Source: Dokdonia sp. (GTDB taxonomy: Bacteria > Bacteroidota > Bacteroidia > Flavobacteriales > Flavobacteriaceae). From it: a stretch of DNA of 64,000 nucleotides. The notes beneath the pieces were generated by a model. The model saw only the letters and a program-made list of their open reading frames with translations, ran no database searches and was not told the origin of the DNA. The position numbers and the translations under genes are program-made. Numbering within the stretch: position 1 is the stretch's first letter; the number at the start of each line of letters is the position of its first letter. Below, one piece after another: positions 8,358-16,640 of this stretch. Location: NCBI GenBank assembly GCA_020630915.1, contig JAHDIF010000001.1, forward strand, positions 437,261 to 501,260. Reading direction: 5' to 3'.

Positions 8358-9314
8358 ATGAAGCATCTCTTTTATATCTTCTTTTTATGTTCGGCTGCGG
8401 TATGGTCTCAAAATTGTGCGATTATAGATGCCCAAACCAAAGAGCCCGTACCATTTGCTACGATATCCTTTGGCAACGGGAAGGGAACATTTGCAGGTGA
8501 TGATGGTCGTTTTTCTTTTACACAAAAAAGATATGCAGATATAGACTCTCTTTTTATATCCTCAATTGGATACAAAGAAACTGGCGTAGCGGCTAACGAT
8601 TTACCACTTCAAATACGTTTGATACCAGAAACTAACCTACTTTCAGAAGTTGTGGTCACGGCTCCCAAAAAAGGAAAATTCAAGACAAAAAAACTTAAAC
8701 CAGACACCCACCAAGACATCAATGCCTGCTGGTTACCAACGGTTGAGAGCGAAGTGGCTGTATTTTTTGAGCGTATAGAGGGTAAATCTTCTAAAATTGC
8801 TACCCTGCAACTCCCTATCAATGCAGAAGCCCAGTATACATCAAAAGGCAAAGGGAAGGTATCTACCGTTTTTAGAGTGCAGTTTTATGAGAACGATGGT
8901 GGGAAACCTGGATTGCCATTTCCACACGAAAAGATTGTGTTTTTAATAAGTGATCAAGAAGATAAAGTGTTTGAACTAGACATTCTTTCTAAGCGTATTT
9001 TTATTCCAGAAAATGGTCTTTTTGCCTCATTACAAGTACTGGGATATGCAGATAAAAATGGCAAACTCGCTCAGTCTAAAAAATACAGGGAGATTAAAAC
9101 AAGAGAAGGAATTAAAAGAATCTCAACGGCTTTTAGACCCTTGCTACCCTTTTCTAACGAACGCCCACAACAACAAACATTTGTACGTAGAGTGTTTTTA
9201 AACAATAAGAAGTGGCAGGTGTTTGATGAGCGTTACAATGAAAATTCTAATCTTATACAAGGCAACCATCGCAACTATGCAATGGGGGCTATAATGCATG
9301 TATATCAAGACTAA
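8358..9314 (+). CDS. Secreted CarboxypepD_reg-like domain protein
   Basis: 318 aa. Signal peptide (1-17, ending AAVWSQ), then a carboxypeptidase-regulatory-like beta-sandwich (about 20-100) with the 'AxTKEPVPFATISFGNGKGTF' pattern in outline and 'LSEVVVTAP', as found at the N-terminus of SusC-like receptors. It has no plug or barrel after it. The remaining 200 residues are beta-rich and unassigned. Likely periplasmic or surface. The next gene, for the thiamine-binding-like protein, starts 5 bases after its stop. Confidence 0.7.
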   Translation: MKHLFYIFFLCSAAVWSQNCAIIDAQTKEPVPFATISFGNGKGTFAGDDGRFSFTQKRYADIDSLFISSIGYKETGVAANDLPLQIRLIPETNLLSEVVVTAPKKGKFKTKKLKPDTHQDINACWLPTVESEVAVFFERIEGKSSKIATLQLPINAEAQYTSKGKGKVSTVFRVQFYENDGGKPGLPFPHEKIVFLISDQEDKVFELDILSKRIFIPENGLFASLQVLGYADKNGKLAQSKKYREIKTREGIKRISTAFRPLLPFSNERPQQQTFVRRVFLNNKKWQVFDERYNENSNLIQGNHRNYAMGAIMHVYQD

Positions 9315-9319
9315 TTTTT

Positions 9320-9580
9320 ATGGAAATTTCAATCGAACTTACATTTAGTCCGCTTCAAGATGATTATGAGGCACACATTATTACGTTTATAAAACGACTA
9401 AGAGCCTCTGGTCTTAAGATTATAGAAAATGCGCTGGCTACACAAATATTTGGGGACTATGATACTGTGATGGACGTACTCCACAAAGAAATGAAACGTA
9501 GTTTTGAGGAGATAGGTATAGGCCTATTTTATATAAAACTTGTAAAAACAGACCGCTCTGAGTATGCAAGAGATTATTGA
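9320..9580 (+). CDS. Thiamine-binding (YkoF/MTH1187-like) domain protein
   Basis: 86 aa, matching the small ferredoxin-fold thiamine-binding family in outline: short N-terminal strand, helix with SGLKIIENALATQIFGDYD, and a C-terminal IKLVKTDR strand. In the family these domains bind thiamine or hydroxymethylpyrimidine. It overlaps the permease gene by 17 bases, consistent with co-translation and a vitamin-uptake role. The family match is from memory of the pattern and less certain than the context. Confidence 0.65.
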   Translation: MEISIELTFSPLQDDYEAHIITFIKRLRASGLKIIENALATQIFGDYDTVMDVLHKEMKRSFEEIGIGLFYIKLVKTDRSEYARDY

Positions 9581-10196
9581 TTTTTTATTTAGTCAGTATG
9601 CAGAGTATGAAACCTTAGATATCGTTTTAGAACTGCTGGCAGCTGTCTTTACCATTGCCTCTGTCTGGTATTCTCGAAAAAACAACGTTCTCGTGTTTCC
9701 TACGGGTATGATATGCACGGCAATTTTTGTCTATTTACTTTTAAAATGGGAGCTTTTAGGCGATATGATGATCAATGCTTACTATTTTATTATGAGTATT
9801 TACGGTTGGTATATTTGGACAAGAAAGGTAGATCAAACCGAAGTTACACCTATAAGTTACACGACAAAAAAAGAACACAGAATATCCGTCATCATATTTT
9901 TTGCAACCGCCTTATTTGTATATGGTGTGTACGAAGCTTTTGATAAATTCAACCATTGGACTTCCTATATAGATACCCTTACTACGGCTATATTTTTTGT
10001 AGGCATGTGGCTTATGGCAAAGCGAAAAATCGAAAATTGGATCTATTGGATTATAGGCGATATCATTACGGTACCCTTATATTTTTACAAAGGCCTTACC
10101 TTTAGCAGTATACTATATTTTATTTTGACGATCATCGCCATTTTTGGCTATCTCTCATGGAAGAAGCACTTAGACAAGAACCCAGCAATTGCATAA
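9564..10196 (+). CDS. PnuC-family vitamin transporter (PnuT-type candidate)
   Basis: 210 aa, about seven transmembrane segments. PnuC-like features: YxWxxRK-type 'YGWYIWTRKV' near residue 75, 'NWIYWIIGDIITVPLYFYKGL' region (about 160-180) and a Trp-rich core. PnuC proteins are facilitators for nicotinamide riboside; PnuT members carry thiamine. The YkoF-like gene upstream, the kinase downstream and the TPP-regulated receptor nearby favour thiamine (inference). It overlaps the kinase gene by 40 bases. Confidence 0.85.
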   Translation: MQEIIDFLFSQYAEYETLDIVLELLAAVFTIASVWYSRKNNVLVFPTGMICTAIFVYLLLKWELLGDMMINAYYFIMSIYGWYIWTRKVDQTEVTPISYTTKKEHRISVIIFFATALFVYGVYEAFDKFNHWTSYIDTLTTAIFFVGMWLMAKRKIENWIYWIIGDIITVPLYFYKGLTFSSILYFILTIIAIFGYLSWKKHLDKNPAIA

Positions 10197-10717
10197 AAAT
10201 ATGCCTTTTTGGACCGGAGAGTAGTGGGAAGAGTACGCTTTCGCGAAAGCTTTCTCAACACTACAATGCGCCTTTAGTTCCAGAATATGCGAGGGAATAT
10301 TTACAACGCCTTTGGGATACCCAAAAATTAATTTGCAGGCGAGAAGACCTCCTACCCATTGCAACGGGTCAAATGGCTTTAGAAAATAAAGCTGCTCTAA
10401 AAGCTGATGAGCTCCTTTTTTGCGATACAGATTTACTAACCACAAAGGTCTATAGTGAGGCCTATTACGATGGTTGGTGCCCAGAACTATTACATACATT
10501 TGCTCTAGAAAATACGTACGATCTTTACATTCTCACTTACATAGACACTCCTTGGGAAGCAGACGATTTAAGAGATCGTCCAGATCAAAGAGAAGAAATG
10601 TTTATGTATTTTAAGGCCGCGTTAGAACGGTATGATCGTCCATACATTCTTGTTAAAGGGCCTGTTGCCCAACGTATAGAACTTGCCATACAACACATAA
10701 ACAAACTACTACTTTGA
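10157..10717 (+). CDS. NadR-like ATPase/kinase (AAA_28)
   Basis: 186 aa. P-loop GPESSGKST (residues 15-23), then PEYAREYL, FCDTDLLTTKVYSE and DTPWEADDLRDRPDQRE, which are the ribosylnicotinamide-kinase domain signatures of NadR. There is no nucleotidyltransferase domain. NadR-type domains trap NR by phosphorylation; beside a PnuT-type permease the substrate could be thiamine (inference). The palindrome at 10237 lies right after the P-loop and encodes LSRK, part of the helix that follows GKST. Its stop overlaps the next start (TTTGA). Confidence 0.82.
   Translation: MEEALRQEPSNCIKICLFGPESSGKSTLSRKLSQHYNAPLVPEYAREYLQRLWDTQKLICRREDLLPIATGQMALENKAALKADELLFCDTDLLTTKVYSEAYYDGWCPELLHTFALENTYDLYILTYIDTPWEADDLRDRPDQREEMFMYFKAALERYDRPYILVKGPVAQRIELAIQHINKLLL
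10237..10250. repeat. Iterated palindrome, coding copy (LSRK frame)
   Basis: Exact copy directly after the P-loop of the NadR-like kinase; the only full coding copy read in this third frame. Confidence 0.95.
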
Positions 10718-12267
10718 CATTTACTGAAAAAGATATCGCTTTACTCAAGAAAAAAGGAATCACTCAAGATCAAGTTAAGGAGCAACTTACGACCTTTAAC
10801 TATGGTGTTCCCTATTCAGACCTACGTGATCCTGCGATGATTGAACACGGCATCTATAAATACAATGCGCAAGAAAAGGAAGATCTAGCTTTATTATTTG
10901 AAAGAAGAAAAGAAAAACTGTCGCTTCTTAAGTTTGTTCCTGCATCTGGAGCTGCCACTAGGATGTTTAAATTCTTGTTCACATTTTTAGATGAGTATGA
11001 TCCAGAAGTTGAGACCGTAAATGGGTATATTAATAGAAAGGAGGCGCAGGGTTTACGGCTCTTTTTTGTAGGATTAGATAGTTTCCCGTTTTATTCCACC
11101 GTTAGAAAAAAACTTAAAAAGAGATTCAAAAAAGATCACCAGGCAGATATAAATGTAAATAGATTACGTTTTGTAAAGATGATGCTAAGCGAAGAAGGCT
11201 TAGGGCTTGGAAATCAACCAAAAGGTTTGTTCCCTTTTCATAGATACAAAAACCATAATACCTCTGCCTTTGAGGAACATCTTTATGAGGCTTCGCTTTA
11301 CGCTAGGTCTAACGAAAAAGCAAGACTTCACTTCACCATATCTGAAGAGCATAAAGAAAAGTTTGAACAACAATTCGAGAAGCAAAAAACGAAAATTGAG
11401 AAAAGAACACAAACGACTTTTGATATATCCTATTCATATCAAAAACCGTCTACAGATACCATCGCGGTTACTATGGATAACGAAATCGTCAGGCAAACGG
11501 ATGGATCGCTATATTTTAGACCAGGAGGACATGGAGCACTTATAGAAAACCTAAATGAACAACAGGCTGATATTATTTTTATAAAAAATATAGACAATGT
11601 AGTCGTATCTAAATTTGAAACAGAAGTCGCATACCACAAAAAAGTGCTTGCTGGAAAGCTCTTACAACTTCAAGACAAAGCCTTTGATTATTTAAAAATA
11701 ATAGCCACTCAAACACTGCAAGAAGCGCATATATTAGAAATTGTTCATTTTCTTCAAGACACTTTTAGTCTTAAGCTGGCACCAGATTTTGAAAAATACT
11801 CAGAAAATTATAAAATAGATTATCTAAGAGAACAACTAGATAGACCTATACGCGTATGCGGGATGGTAAAAAATGAAGGAGAACCAGGTGGTGGGCCATT
11901 TTGGGTAAAACATGAAAGTGGTCGCATAAGCTTGCAAATAGTAGAGAGTGTCCAGATAGATCCAAAGAGTGAACAACAACAATCTATTAAAGTAGCATCC
12001 ACACATTTTAATCCAGTAGATATTGTTTGTGGTATTAAGAATTATAAAGGAGAAAAATACGATCTTAAAAAATACATTGATAAAAAAGCCGCTTTTATCA
12101 CTCACAAAACCATTAACGGCAAGCCTATAAAAGCCCTTGAACACCCAGGTTTATGGAATGGCGCCATGGCACATTGGAACACTATTTTTGTAGAAGTCCC
12201 TTTGATTACTTTTAATCCTGTAAAAACAGTAAATGACTTATTAAAGCCTGCTCACCAAGTGAGTTAA
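10714..12267 (+). CDS. DUF4301 family protein
   Basis: 517 aa, long single-domain protein. Recognisable family stretches are LKFVPASGAATRMFKFL near residue 75, YFRPGGHGALIENLN near 270, VCGMVKNEGEPGGGPFW near 390 and the C-terminal AMAHWNTIFVEVP. These look like nucleotide- or sugar-phosphate-binding loops, but no activity is established that I know of. The TTG start overlaps the kinase stop, so it belongs to the same operon. Conserved linkage with vitamin-uptake genes is from memory. Confidence 0.8.
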   Translation: MTFTEKDIALLKKKGITQDQVKEQLTTFNYGVPYSDLRDPAMIEHGIYKYNAQEKEDLALLFERRKEKLSLLKFVPASGAATRMFKFLFTFLDEYDPEVETVNGYINRKEAQGLRLFFVGLDSFPFYSTVRKKLKKRFKKDHQADINVNRLRFVKMMLSEEGLGLGNQPKGLFPFHRYKNHNTSAFEEHLYEASLYARSNEKARLHFTISEEHKEKFEQQFEKQKTKIEKRTQTTFDISYSYQKPSTDTIAVTMDNEIVRQTDGSLYFRPGGHGALIENLNEQQADIIFIKNIDNVVVSKFETEVAYHKKVLAGKLLQLQDKAFDYLKIIATQTLQEAHILEIVHFLQDTFSLKLAPDFEKYSENYKIDYLREQLDRPIRVCGMVKNEGEPGGGPFWVKHESGRISLQIVESVQIDPKSEQQQSIKVASTHFNPVDIVCGIKNYKGEKYDLKKYIDKKAAFITHKTINGKPIKALEHPGLWNGAMAHWNTIFVEVPLITFNPVKTVNDLLKPAHQVS

Positions 12268-12284
12268 AAGCATCCATTTGTTGT

Positions 12285-12686
12285 ATGAATAGCGCAGTAC
12301 TCCTTTCTGAAATCACCTTTAAAGCCACACGAAGTAGTGGCCCTGGAGGGCAACATGTAAATAAGACAAGTACTCGTGTAGAATTATCTTGGTCATTATT
12401 TCATACCAAAGCATTTACTCAAGACCAGGTGTACTTACTTAAAGAAAAATTAAAAACACGCCTTACGAAAGAAGGCGTTTTACAACTCTCATCTAGTCAT
12501 AGCAGAAGCCAGTATCGCAATAAGGAAGATGTGATCAAACGTTTTTTCTCCTTACTGAACCTGAGCCTTCAAAAACCCAAACCTCGCAAAGCAACAAGAC
12601 CATCTCTAGCCGCAAAAAGAAAACGACTACAAGCAAAAAAGGCACAGTCTGACAAGAAGGCTAATAGGAGAAAACCTGAATATTAA
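12285..12686 (+). CDS. arfB: Peptidyl-tRNA hydrolase ArfB (ribosome rescue)
   Basis: 133 aa. Class-I release-factor catalytic motif SGPGGQHVNKTSTRVEL (GGQ at residues 21-23) with no codon-recognition domain, followed by a Lys/Arg-rich tail (about 100-133) that in ArfB enters the empty mRNA channel. It frees stalled ribosomes on non-stop mRNA. The length fits YaeJ/ArfB (about 140 aa). It is 17 bases after DUF4301 on the same strand and may be co-transcribed. Confidence 0.92.
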   Translation: MNSAVLLSEITFKATRSSGPGGQHVNKTSTRVELSWSLFHTKAFTQDQVYLLKEKLKTRLTKEGVLQLSSSHSRSQYRNKEDVIKRFFSLLNLSLQKPKPRKATRPSLAAKRKRLQAKKAQSDKKANRRKPEY

Positions 12687-12706
12687 TTTTTTTCCTAAAG
12701 AGACAC

Positions 12707-12736
12707 TTGTTAACTCAAAAGACTACTTTATCTTTG
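12707..12736 (+). promoter_or_regulatory. Promoter of the TPP-riboswitch transcript
   Basis: TTG at 12707-12709 and TATCTTTG at 12729-12736 with a 19-base spacer: a full match to the bacteroidete housekeeping promoter. Transcription would start just at the riboswitch. Confidence 0.75.
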
Positions 12737-12740
12737 CCTT

Positions 12741-12821
12741 ATCTCAAAGGGGTGCTCTTCAAGAGCTGAGATTATACCCGTTGAACCTAGAACAGGTAAT
12801 GCTGTTTAGGAATTTAGAGAT
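12741..12821 (+). promoter_or_regulatory. TPP riboswitch (THI element)
   Basis: Contains the conserved core in order: GGGGTGCTC, GAGCTGAGATTATACCC, GTTGAACCT and ACAGGTAATGCTG, with a closing P1 stem (ATCTC near 12741 and GAGAT near 12817). The leader runs another 155 bases to the receptor start. I see a weak CCTTG/CAAGG hairpin (12829-12848) but no U-run, so control of translation seems more likely than termination. A 23-codon open frame (12849-12920) lies in the leader; whether it is translated is unknown. Confidence 0.95.
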
Positions 12822-12976
12822 CTCGCAACCTTGTCTTCTAACGCAAGGATGTGGTCATCTATTTTGAGAATATGCTTAACGCATCACCTCTTCAATACGC
12901 ACATTTCTGTGCTGGTATAGAACTATTTAAAGAATAAGTACCTCTTTTTATTCGCAACTTTTGAATCAACCCAAAA

Positions 12977-15157
12977 ATGAAAAAGATTCTAAGCAGTTTT
13001 GTATTAATTATTTTGGTTTCTGCTTTCGCGAAAGCGCAACAAACCACCATTGACACCACAAAAGTAAACACTCTTGAAGAAGTATTACTTCAATCTGTAA
13101 GAGTCAAGGCAGACTCGCCCATCACCCACTCTAACCTTTCTAAAGAGCAGCTCGCCGAGCGTAATTTAGGACAGGACATTGCCACACAACTTAATTTTTT
13201 ACCTAGTGTTGTGACCACCTCAGATGCGGGTGCAGGAATAGGATACACTGGCTTTAGAGTACGTGGTACAGGAAATCAAGGAATCAATGTTACGATTAAC
13301 GGAATTCCTTATAACGATGCAGAGAGTGCCACAAGCTTTTTTGTAAATCTTCAAGACTTTACCTCTTCCATAAAGAACCTACAGTTACAACGTGGTGTGG
13401 GAACCTCTACAAACGGGCCTGGAGCCTTTGGAGCAAGCCTTAACATACTTACAGATGCAGTTTCTGACGAGGCTTATGGAAGCACCTCTCATTCTTTTGG
13501 ATCTTTTGGAACACGACGCCACAATGTAAAATTTAGTACTGGACTGCTCAATAACCATATTGAAATCTCTGGACGTCTATCTCAGATAAAGTCTGATGGA
13601 TATGTAGATCGCGCCTCATCTGATTTAAAGTCCTATTTTCTTCAGGCTGCCTACAAAGATGATAATACACTCATTAAAGCTATCAACTTTGCAGGGTCTG
13701 AGGTAACCTATCAATCGTGGTTTGGATTAGACAGAGAAACACTAGAAAACGATCGAACATTTAATCCCGCAGGAGCGCGCTTTGATGACGAGGGTAACCC
13801 AGATGGTTTTCACGATAACCAGGTAGACGACTACAAGCAAGATCATTACCAATTGCACTGGAACCAGCGTTATGACAACAACTGGAGTTCCAATGTAAGT
13901 CTCAACTACACCTATGGGCGTGGCTTTTTTGAAGAATACCGTAATGATGATGACTTAGCATTTTATGGCCTTTCCGATGTGGTAATAGGAGAAGAAACCA
14001 TCACAACCTCAGATATTGTGCGTCGCCGATGGTTAGACAATGATTTTTATGTTCTTAATGCAAGTGTTAACTACAAAGACAATGAGTGGGATGTTACTTC
14101 TGGTATTTACGGGAGTTATTATACGGGAGATCATTTTGGAGAGGTGATCTGGGCTCGTTTTGCAAGCGATTCTGAAACGGGCGACAATTATTACTTCGGA
14201 ACTGGAGATAAAAGTGAATTTTCTGCTTTCGCGAAAGCGACCTTTAAAATAAACAACCAATGGAGTGCCTATGGAGACTTACAAGGTAGATTTGTAGACT
14301 ACACCACAGACGGAATTAATTCTGATGTTGCTGAATTTATCGTAGATGAATCTTATGCCTTTTTCAACCCAAAAGCAGGTGTGTCATATCAATTAAATGA
14401 TCAAAATCAGTTCTATGGATCATACGCTCGTGCCAATAGAGAACCTAACCGCACAGACTTTGAAAACGGAGATCCCAAACCAGAGCGTCTTAATGATTTT
14501 GAACTAGGATGGAGATATAATGCAGAGAAACTCAAACTAAATATTAATGGTTTTTATATGGGATATAGAGATCAATTAGTAGTATCTGGCATAGACAATG
14601 TAGGAGCTCCTATTCGAACCAATAGTGGTAAAAGTTATAGAGCGGGTATTGAGATAGAAGCAGCAGCCCAACTCACACCTAAAATCAGTGTTTATCCTAA
14701 CGTTGCATTGAGCTCTAATAAGAATGAAGATTTCTTATTTCAACGTGACGGGGTACTTACTAATCTAGGAAACACAAACATCTCTTTCTCTCCCAATCTC
14801 GTCGTAGGAAACACATTACAGTATAAGCCAGTAGATGGGCTCACACTCCAATTCTTATCTAAGTATGTGGGTGAGCAGTATTTAGGTAATATTGACAGCC
14901 CTACATCTATACTAGAAAGCTATTTTATAAATGACTTTAATGTGACCTATGAGATAGGAGAATTAGGCTTTTTTAAAGGTATCACTCTTAACCTACTAGT
15001 AAACAATGTCTTTAACAAAGCGTATGTTTCTAACGGTTATTTCTTTACGTTTGATGATGATTTTAGCGTGCCGGGAGAGGTGACGACAGTAGAAGGTGCT
15101 GGTTTTTACCCACAAGCGGGAACTAATTTCTTACTGGGAACCACATTGCGATTTTAA
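12977..15157 (+). CDS. TonB-dependent outer-membrane receptor, probably for thiamine
   Basis: 726 aa. Signal peptide 1-20, plug domain (about 40-165, with GFRVRGTGNQGINVTINGIPYND near 95) and a 22-strand barrel ending in Phe (LGTTLRF). These receptors import scarce nutrients using TonB energy. The TPP riboswitch directly upstream points to thiamine or a precursor. Two palindrome copies: at 13022 it encodes AFAKA at the end of the signal peptide, giving the Ala-x-Ala cleavage site, and at 14225 it encodes AFAKA in a barrel strand. Confidence 0.93.
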   Translation: MKKILSSFVLIILVSAFAKAQQTTIDTTKVNTLEEVLLQSVRVKADSPITHSNLSKEQLAERNLGQDIATQLNFLPSVVTTSDAGAGIGYTGFRVRGTGNQGINVTINGIPYNDAESATSFFVNLQDFTSSIKNLQLQRGVGTSTNGPGAFGASLNILTDAVSDEAYGSTSHSFGSFGTRRHNVKFSTGLLNNHIEISGRLSQIKSDGYVDRASSDLKSYFLQAAYKDDNTLIKAINFAGSEVTYQSWFGLDRETLENDRTFNPAGARFDDEGNPDGFHDNQVDDYKQDHYQLHWNQRYDNNWSSNVSLNYTYGRGFFEEYRNDDDLAFYGLSDVVIGEETITTSDIVRRRWLDNDFYVLNASVNYKDNEWDVTSGIYGSYYTGDHFGEVIWARFASDSETGDNYYFGTGDKSEFSAFAKATFKINNQWSAYGDLQGRFVDYTTDGINSDVAEFIVDESYAFFNPKAGVSYQLNDQNQFYGSYARANREPNRTDFENGDPKPERLNDFELGWRYNAEKLKLNINGFYMGYRDQLVVSGIDNVGAPIRTNSGKSYRAGIEIEAAAQLTPKISVYPNVALSSNKNEDFLFQRDGVLTNLGNTNISFSPNLVVGNTLQYKPVDGLTLQFLSKYVGEQYLGNIDSPTSILESYFINDFNVTYEIGELGFFKGITLNLLVNNVFNKAYVSNGYFFTFDDDFSVPGEVTTVEGAGFYPQAGTNFLLGTTLRF
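13022..13035. repeat. Iterated palindrome at a signal-peptide cleavage site
   Basis: Exact copy encoding AFAKA, followed by QQ. The AKA makes a standard signal peptidase I site for the TonB receptor. Confidence 0.95.
14225..14238. repeat. Iterated palindrome, coding copy (AFAKA frame)
   Basis: Second exact copy in the TonB receptor gene, reading EFSAFAKATFKI, consistent with an alternating barrel strand. Confidence 0.95.
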
Positions 15158-15200
15158 TGTATGTAATTTGAAATAAGTTGGGGGACTTGATCAAATTGCT

Positions 15201-15230
15201 TAGAAAGCCACTTTAATTAGTGGCTTTCTA
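15201..15230. terminator. Hairpin after the TonB receptor gene
   Basis: Perfect 11-bp stem TAGAAAGCCAC / GTGGCTTTCTA with an 8-base loop. No clean T-run follows, so it may act as a 3'-end stabiliser or a weak terminator. Confidence 0.6.
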
Positions 15231-15236
15231 ACCCAT

Positions 15237-15393
15237 ATTATGCAATAGAACTTTGTAATAAGTTTTGAAACAACAATCAAATAGGATGTATTCTTAGTTT
15301 TAGCATAGCGCCGCTATGGTGAAACTCAAAAATGTAGCGTGCCGGTCTATTTTGAAGCTGTTTCAAGACGGAATAGATTTTCTATTGCATAAT
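15237..15393. repeat. MITE-like long imperfect inverted repeat
   Basis: Terminal 14-bp perfect inverted repeats ATTATGCAATAGAA (15237-15250) and TTCTATTGCATAAT (15380-15393). The arms also match internally: GAAACAaC..CAAA.TAG and AGTTT..CATAGC recur in inverted order, closing at CATAGCG/CGCTATG near 15303-15318. No coding capacity. It lies between convergent genes. Could be a small non-autonomous transposable element or a large terminator-like fold. Confidence 0.55.
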
Positions 15394-15399
15394 CTGGGT

Positions 15400-15822
15400 T
15401 TAATTAGAAACCGTGATCACTCCTCCATTATTCGTAACGCGATATGCAAGCATTGTATATTGTAAGACTTCACCCTCTGCCTGGCCCGTAAATAAGTTAT
15501 ACCTGTGTGCATCTTCACACTGGCACTGTGCGCTCAATCCATCTATAATCATCGTTGAGCATTCGTTAGGCGAGTGATTAGGATCAGAAGCTTCCCAAGC
15601 CAGGAGTCCGCTTCCTGTGTTAATCACGATGACACCTCTTATGCCCCCATTACTTGTATATATAGGATTTGCGGGAATTTCAAGATCTAGCGACTCTATG
15701 GAGCTTAATTGGATATTAAAATTTGTATCAAACAAAAATGGATTTCTGTTATTTCCATCATCATCAGACTTACAAGCGGTAAGAAAACATAAAGTAAATA
15801 AAAGTAATAAGGCTGTACGCAT
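15400..15822 (-). CDS. Lipoprotein with degenerate Rieske-like fold
   Basis: 140 aa. Lipobox FLTACKS (Cys17). The body has a Rieske-like pattern, with a 'CSTM..LSAQCQCEDAHRYNLFTGQ' stretch where Rieske proteins carry CxH...CxxH; the histidine pairs are not in register, so a 2Fe-2S cluster is doubtful. Such lipoproteins are common and uncharacterised in flavobacteria. Outer-membrane or periplasmic location is likely. An intergenic palindrome lies 18 bases upstream of its start. Confidence 0.6.
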   Translation of the reverse strand: MRTALLLLFTLCFLTACKSDDDGNNRNPFLFDTNFNIQLSSIESLDLEIPANPIYTSNGGIRGVIVINTGSGLLAWEASDPNHSPNECSTMIIDGLSAQCQCEDAHRYNLFTGQAEGEVLQYTMLAYRVTNNGGVITVSN

Positions 15823-15839
15823 AGGTTCATAGGGTGTTT

Positions 15840-15863
15840 GTTACGCTTTCGCGAAAGCGTAAC
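15840..15863. repeat. Iterated palindrome, intergenic, 24-bp perfect extension
   Basis: Core at 15845-15858; symmetry continues outward to GTTAC / GTAAC, making 24 bp perfect. It lies between the divergent Rieske-like lipoprotein and greA genes. Confidence 0.95.
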
Positions 15864-15924
15864 TTGTATCATTTCACAAGTAATGCAATTTACTACAAAA
15901 CGACATAGCGAGATAAATATTTTG

Positions 15925-15932
15925 TATATTTG
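15925..15932 (+). promoter_or_regulatory. greA promoter -7 element (TATATTTG)
   Basis: Exact TAnnTTTG match about 93 bases before the greA start, implying an unusually long leader for this genome (others are 0-20 bases). Confidence 0.6.
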
Positions 15933-15962
15933 ATAGGAGTCCCGAAAGAGTGGGCTTTTTTC

Positions 15963-15991
15963 ATTTCCACTTTTGTGGAAATCTTTTTTTT
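15963..15991 (+). terminator. Terminator-like hairpin inside the greA leader
   Basis: Perfect stem ATTTCCAC / GTGGAAAT around TTTT, followed at once by CTTTTTTTT. It lies between the promoter and the greA start, so it would end transcription early unless read through. Escherichia coli greA has a comparable leader terminator that yields GraL RNAs. Confidence 0.7.
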
Positions 15992-16024
15992 ATACAGAAA
16001 ACGACATTTAAAATATATAGGAAG

Positions 16025-16501
16025 ATGAGCAAGGTAAACTATTACACAGCAGAAGGATTAAAGAAATTAAAAGACGAGTTGGACCAACTGAGAGATGTAG
16101 AACGTCCTAAAGCATCCCAAGCGATTGCAGAGGCTCGTGACAAAGGTGACCTGAGTGAAAATGCCGAATACGATGCCGCAAAAGAAGCGCAAGGAATGCT
16201 TGAAATGCGCATCTCACAAATGGAAGAACTCGTATCTAGTGCTCGTATTATAGACGAGTCACAACTAGATACGAGTAAGGTGCTAGTGCACTCAAGGGTC
16301 AAAATAAAGAACCAAATTAACGGGATGGAGATGACCTATAAACTCGTAGCGCAAAACGAAGCAGATGTAAAAACTGGAAAAATCTCTGTAGATTCTCCTA
16401 TAGGAAGAGGACTACTAGGTCTTAAAGTAGGTGAAGTTGCAGAAATACAGGTTCCTAGTGGTATTATGAAGTTTGATATTATTGAGATCACTAGAGATTA
16501 A
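16025..16501 (+). CDS. greA: Transcription elongation factor GreA
   Basis: 158 aa from ATG at 16025 (an upstream in-frame start at 15950 would translate the leader hairpin and is rejected). N-terminal coiled coil (about 1-77) with the acidic tip DLSENAEYDAAKE near residues 41-53, then the FKBP-like C-terminal domain ending FDIIEITRD. It enters the secondary channel of RNA polymerase and triggers cleavage of backtracked RNA. Length matches the family exactly. A terminator-like leader suggests feedback control. Confidence 0.97.
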   Translation: MSKVNYYTAEGLKKLKDELDQLRDVERPKASQAIAEARDKGDLSENAEYDAAKEAQGMLEMRISQMEELVSSARIIDESQLDTSKVLVHSRVKIKNQINGMEMTYKLVAQNEADVKTGKISVDSPIGRGLLGLKVGEVAEIQVPSGIMKFDIIEITRD

Positions 16502-16640
16502 CGATTGGAGATTTTAGAAGCACGAACCAAGACACAAGACAAAACGCTGATTGAGTATTTTTGAGTACAGCCAAAAAATGTATCGAGATTACCATAGCAT
16601 AAATAGAATTTAAAATAGTCGTGACTCAAAATAAACAATA

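Noticed and set aside
15950..16027. Longer GreA start at 15950
   Set aside because: It would translate the promoter-proximal leader and hairpin; GreA from 16025 has the exact family length.
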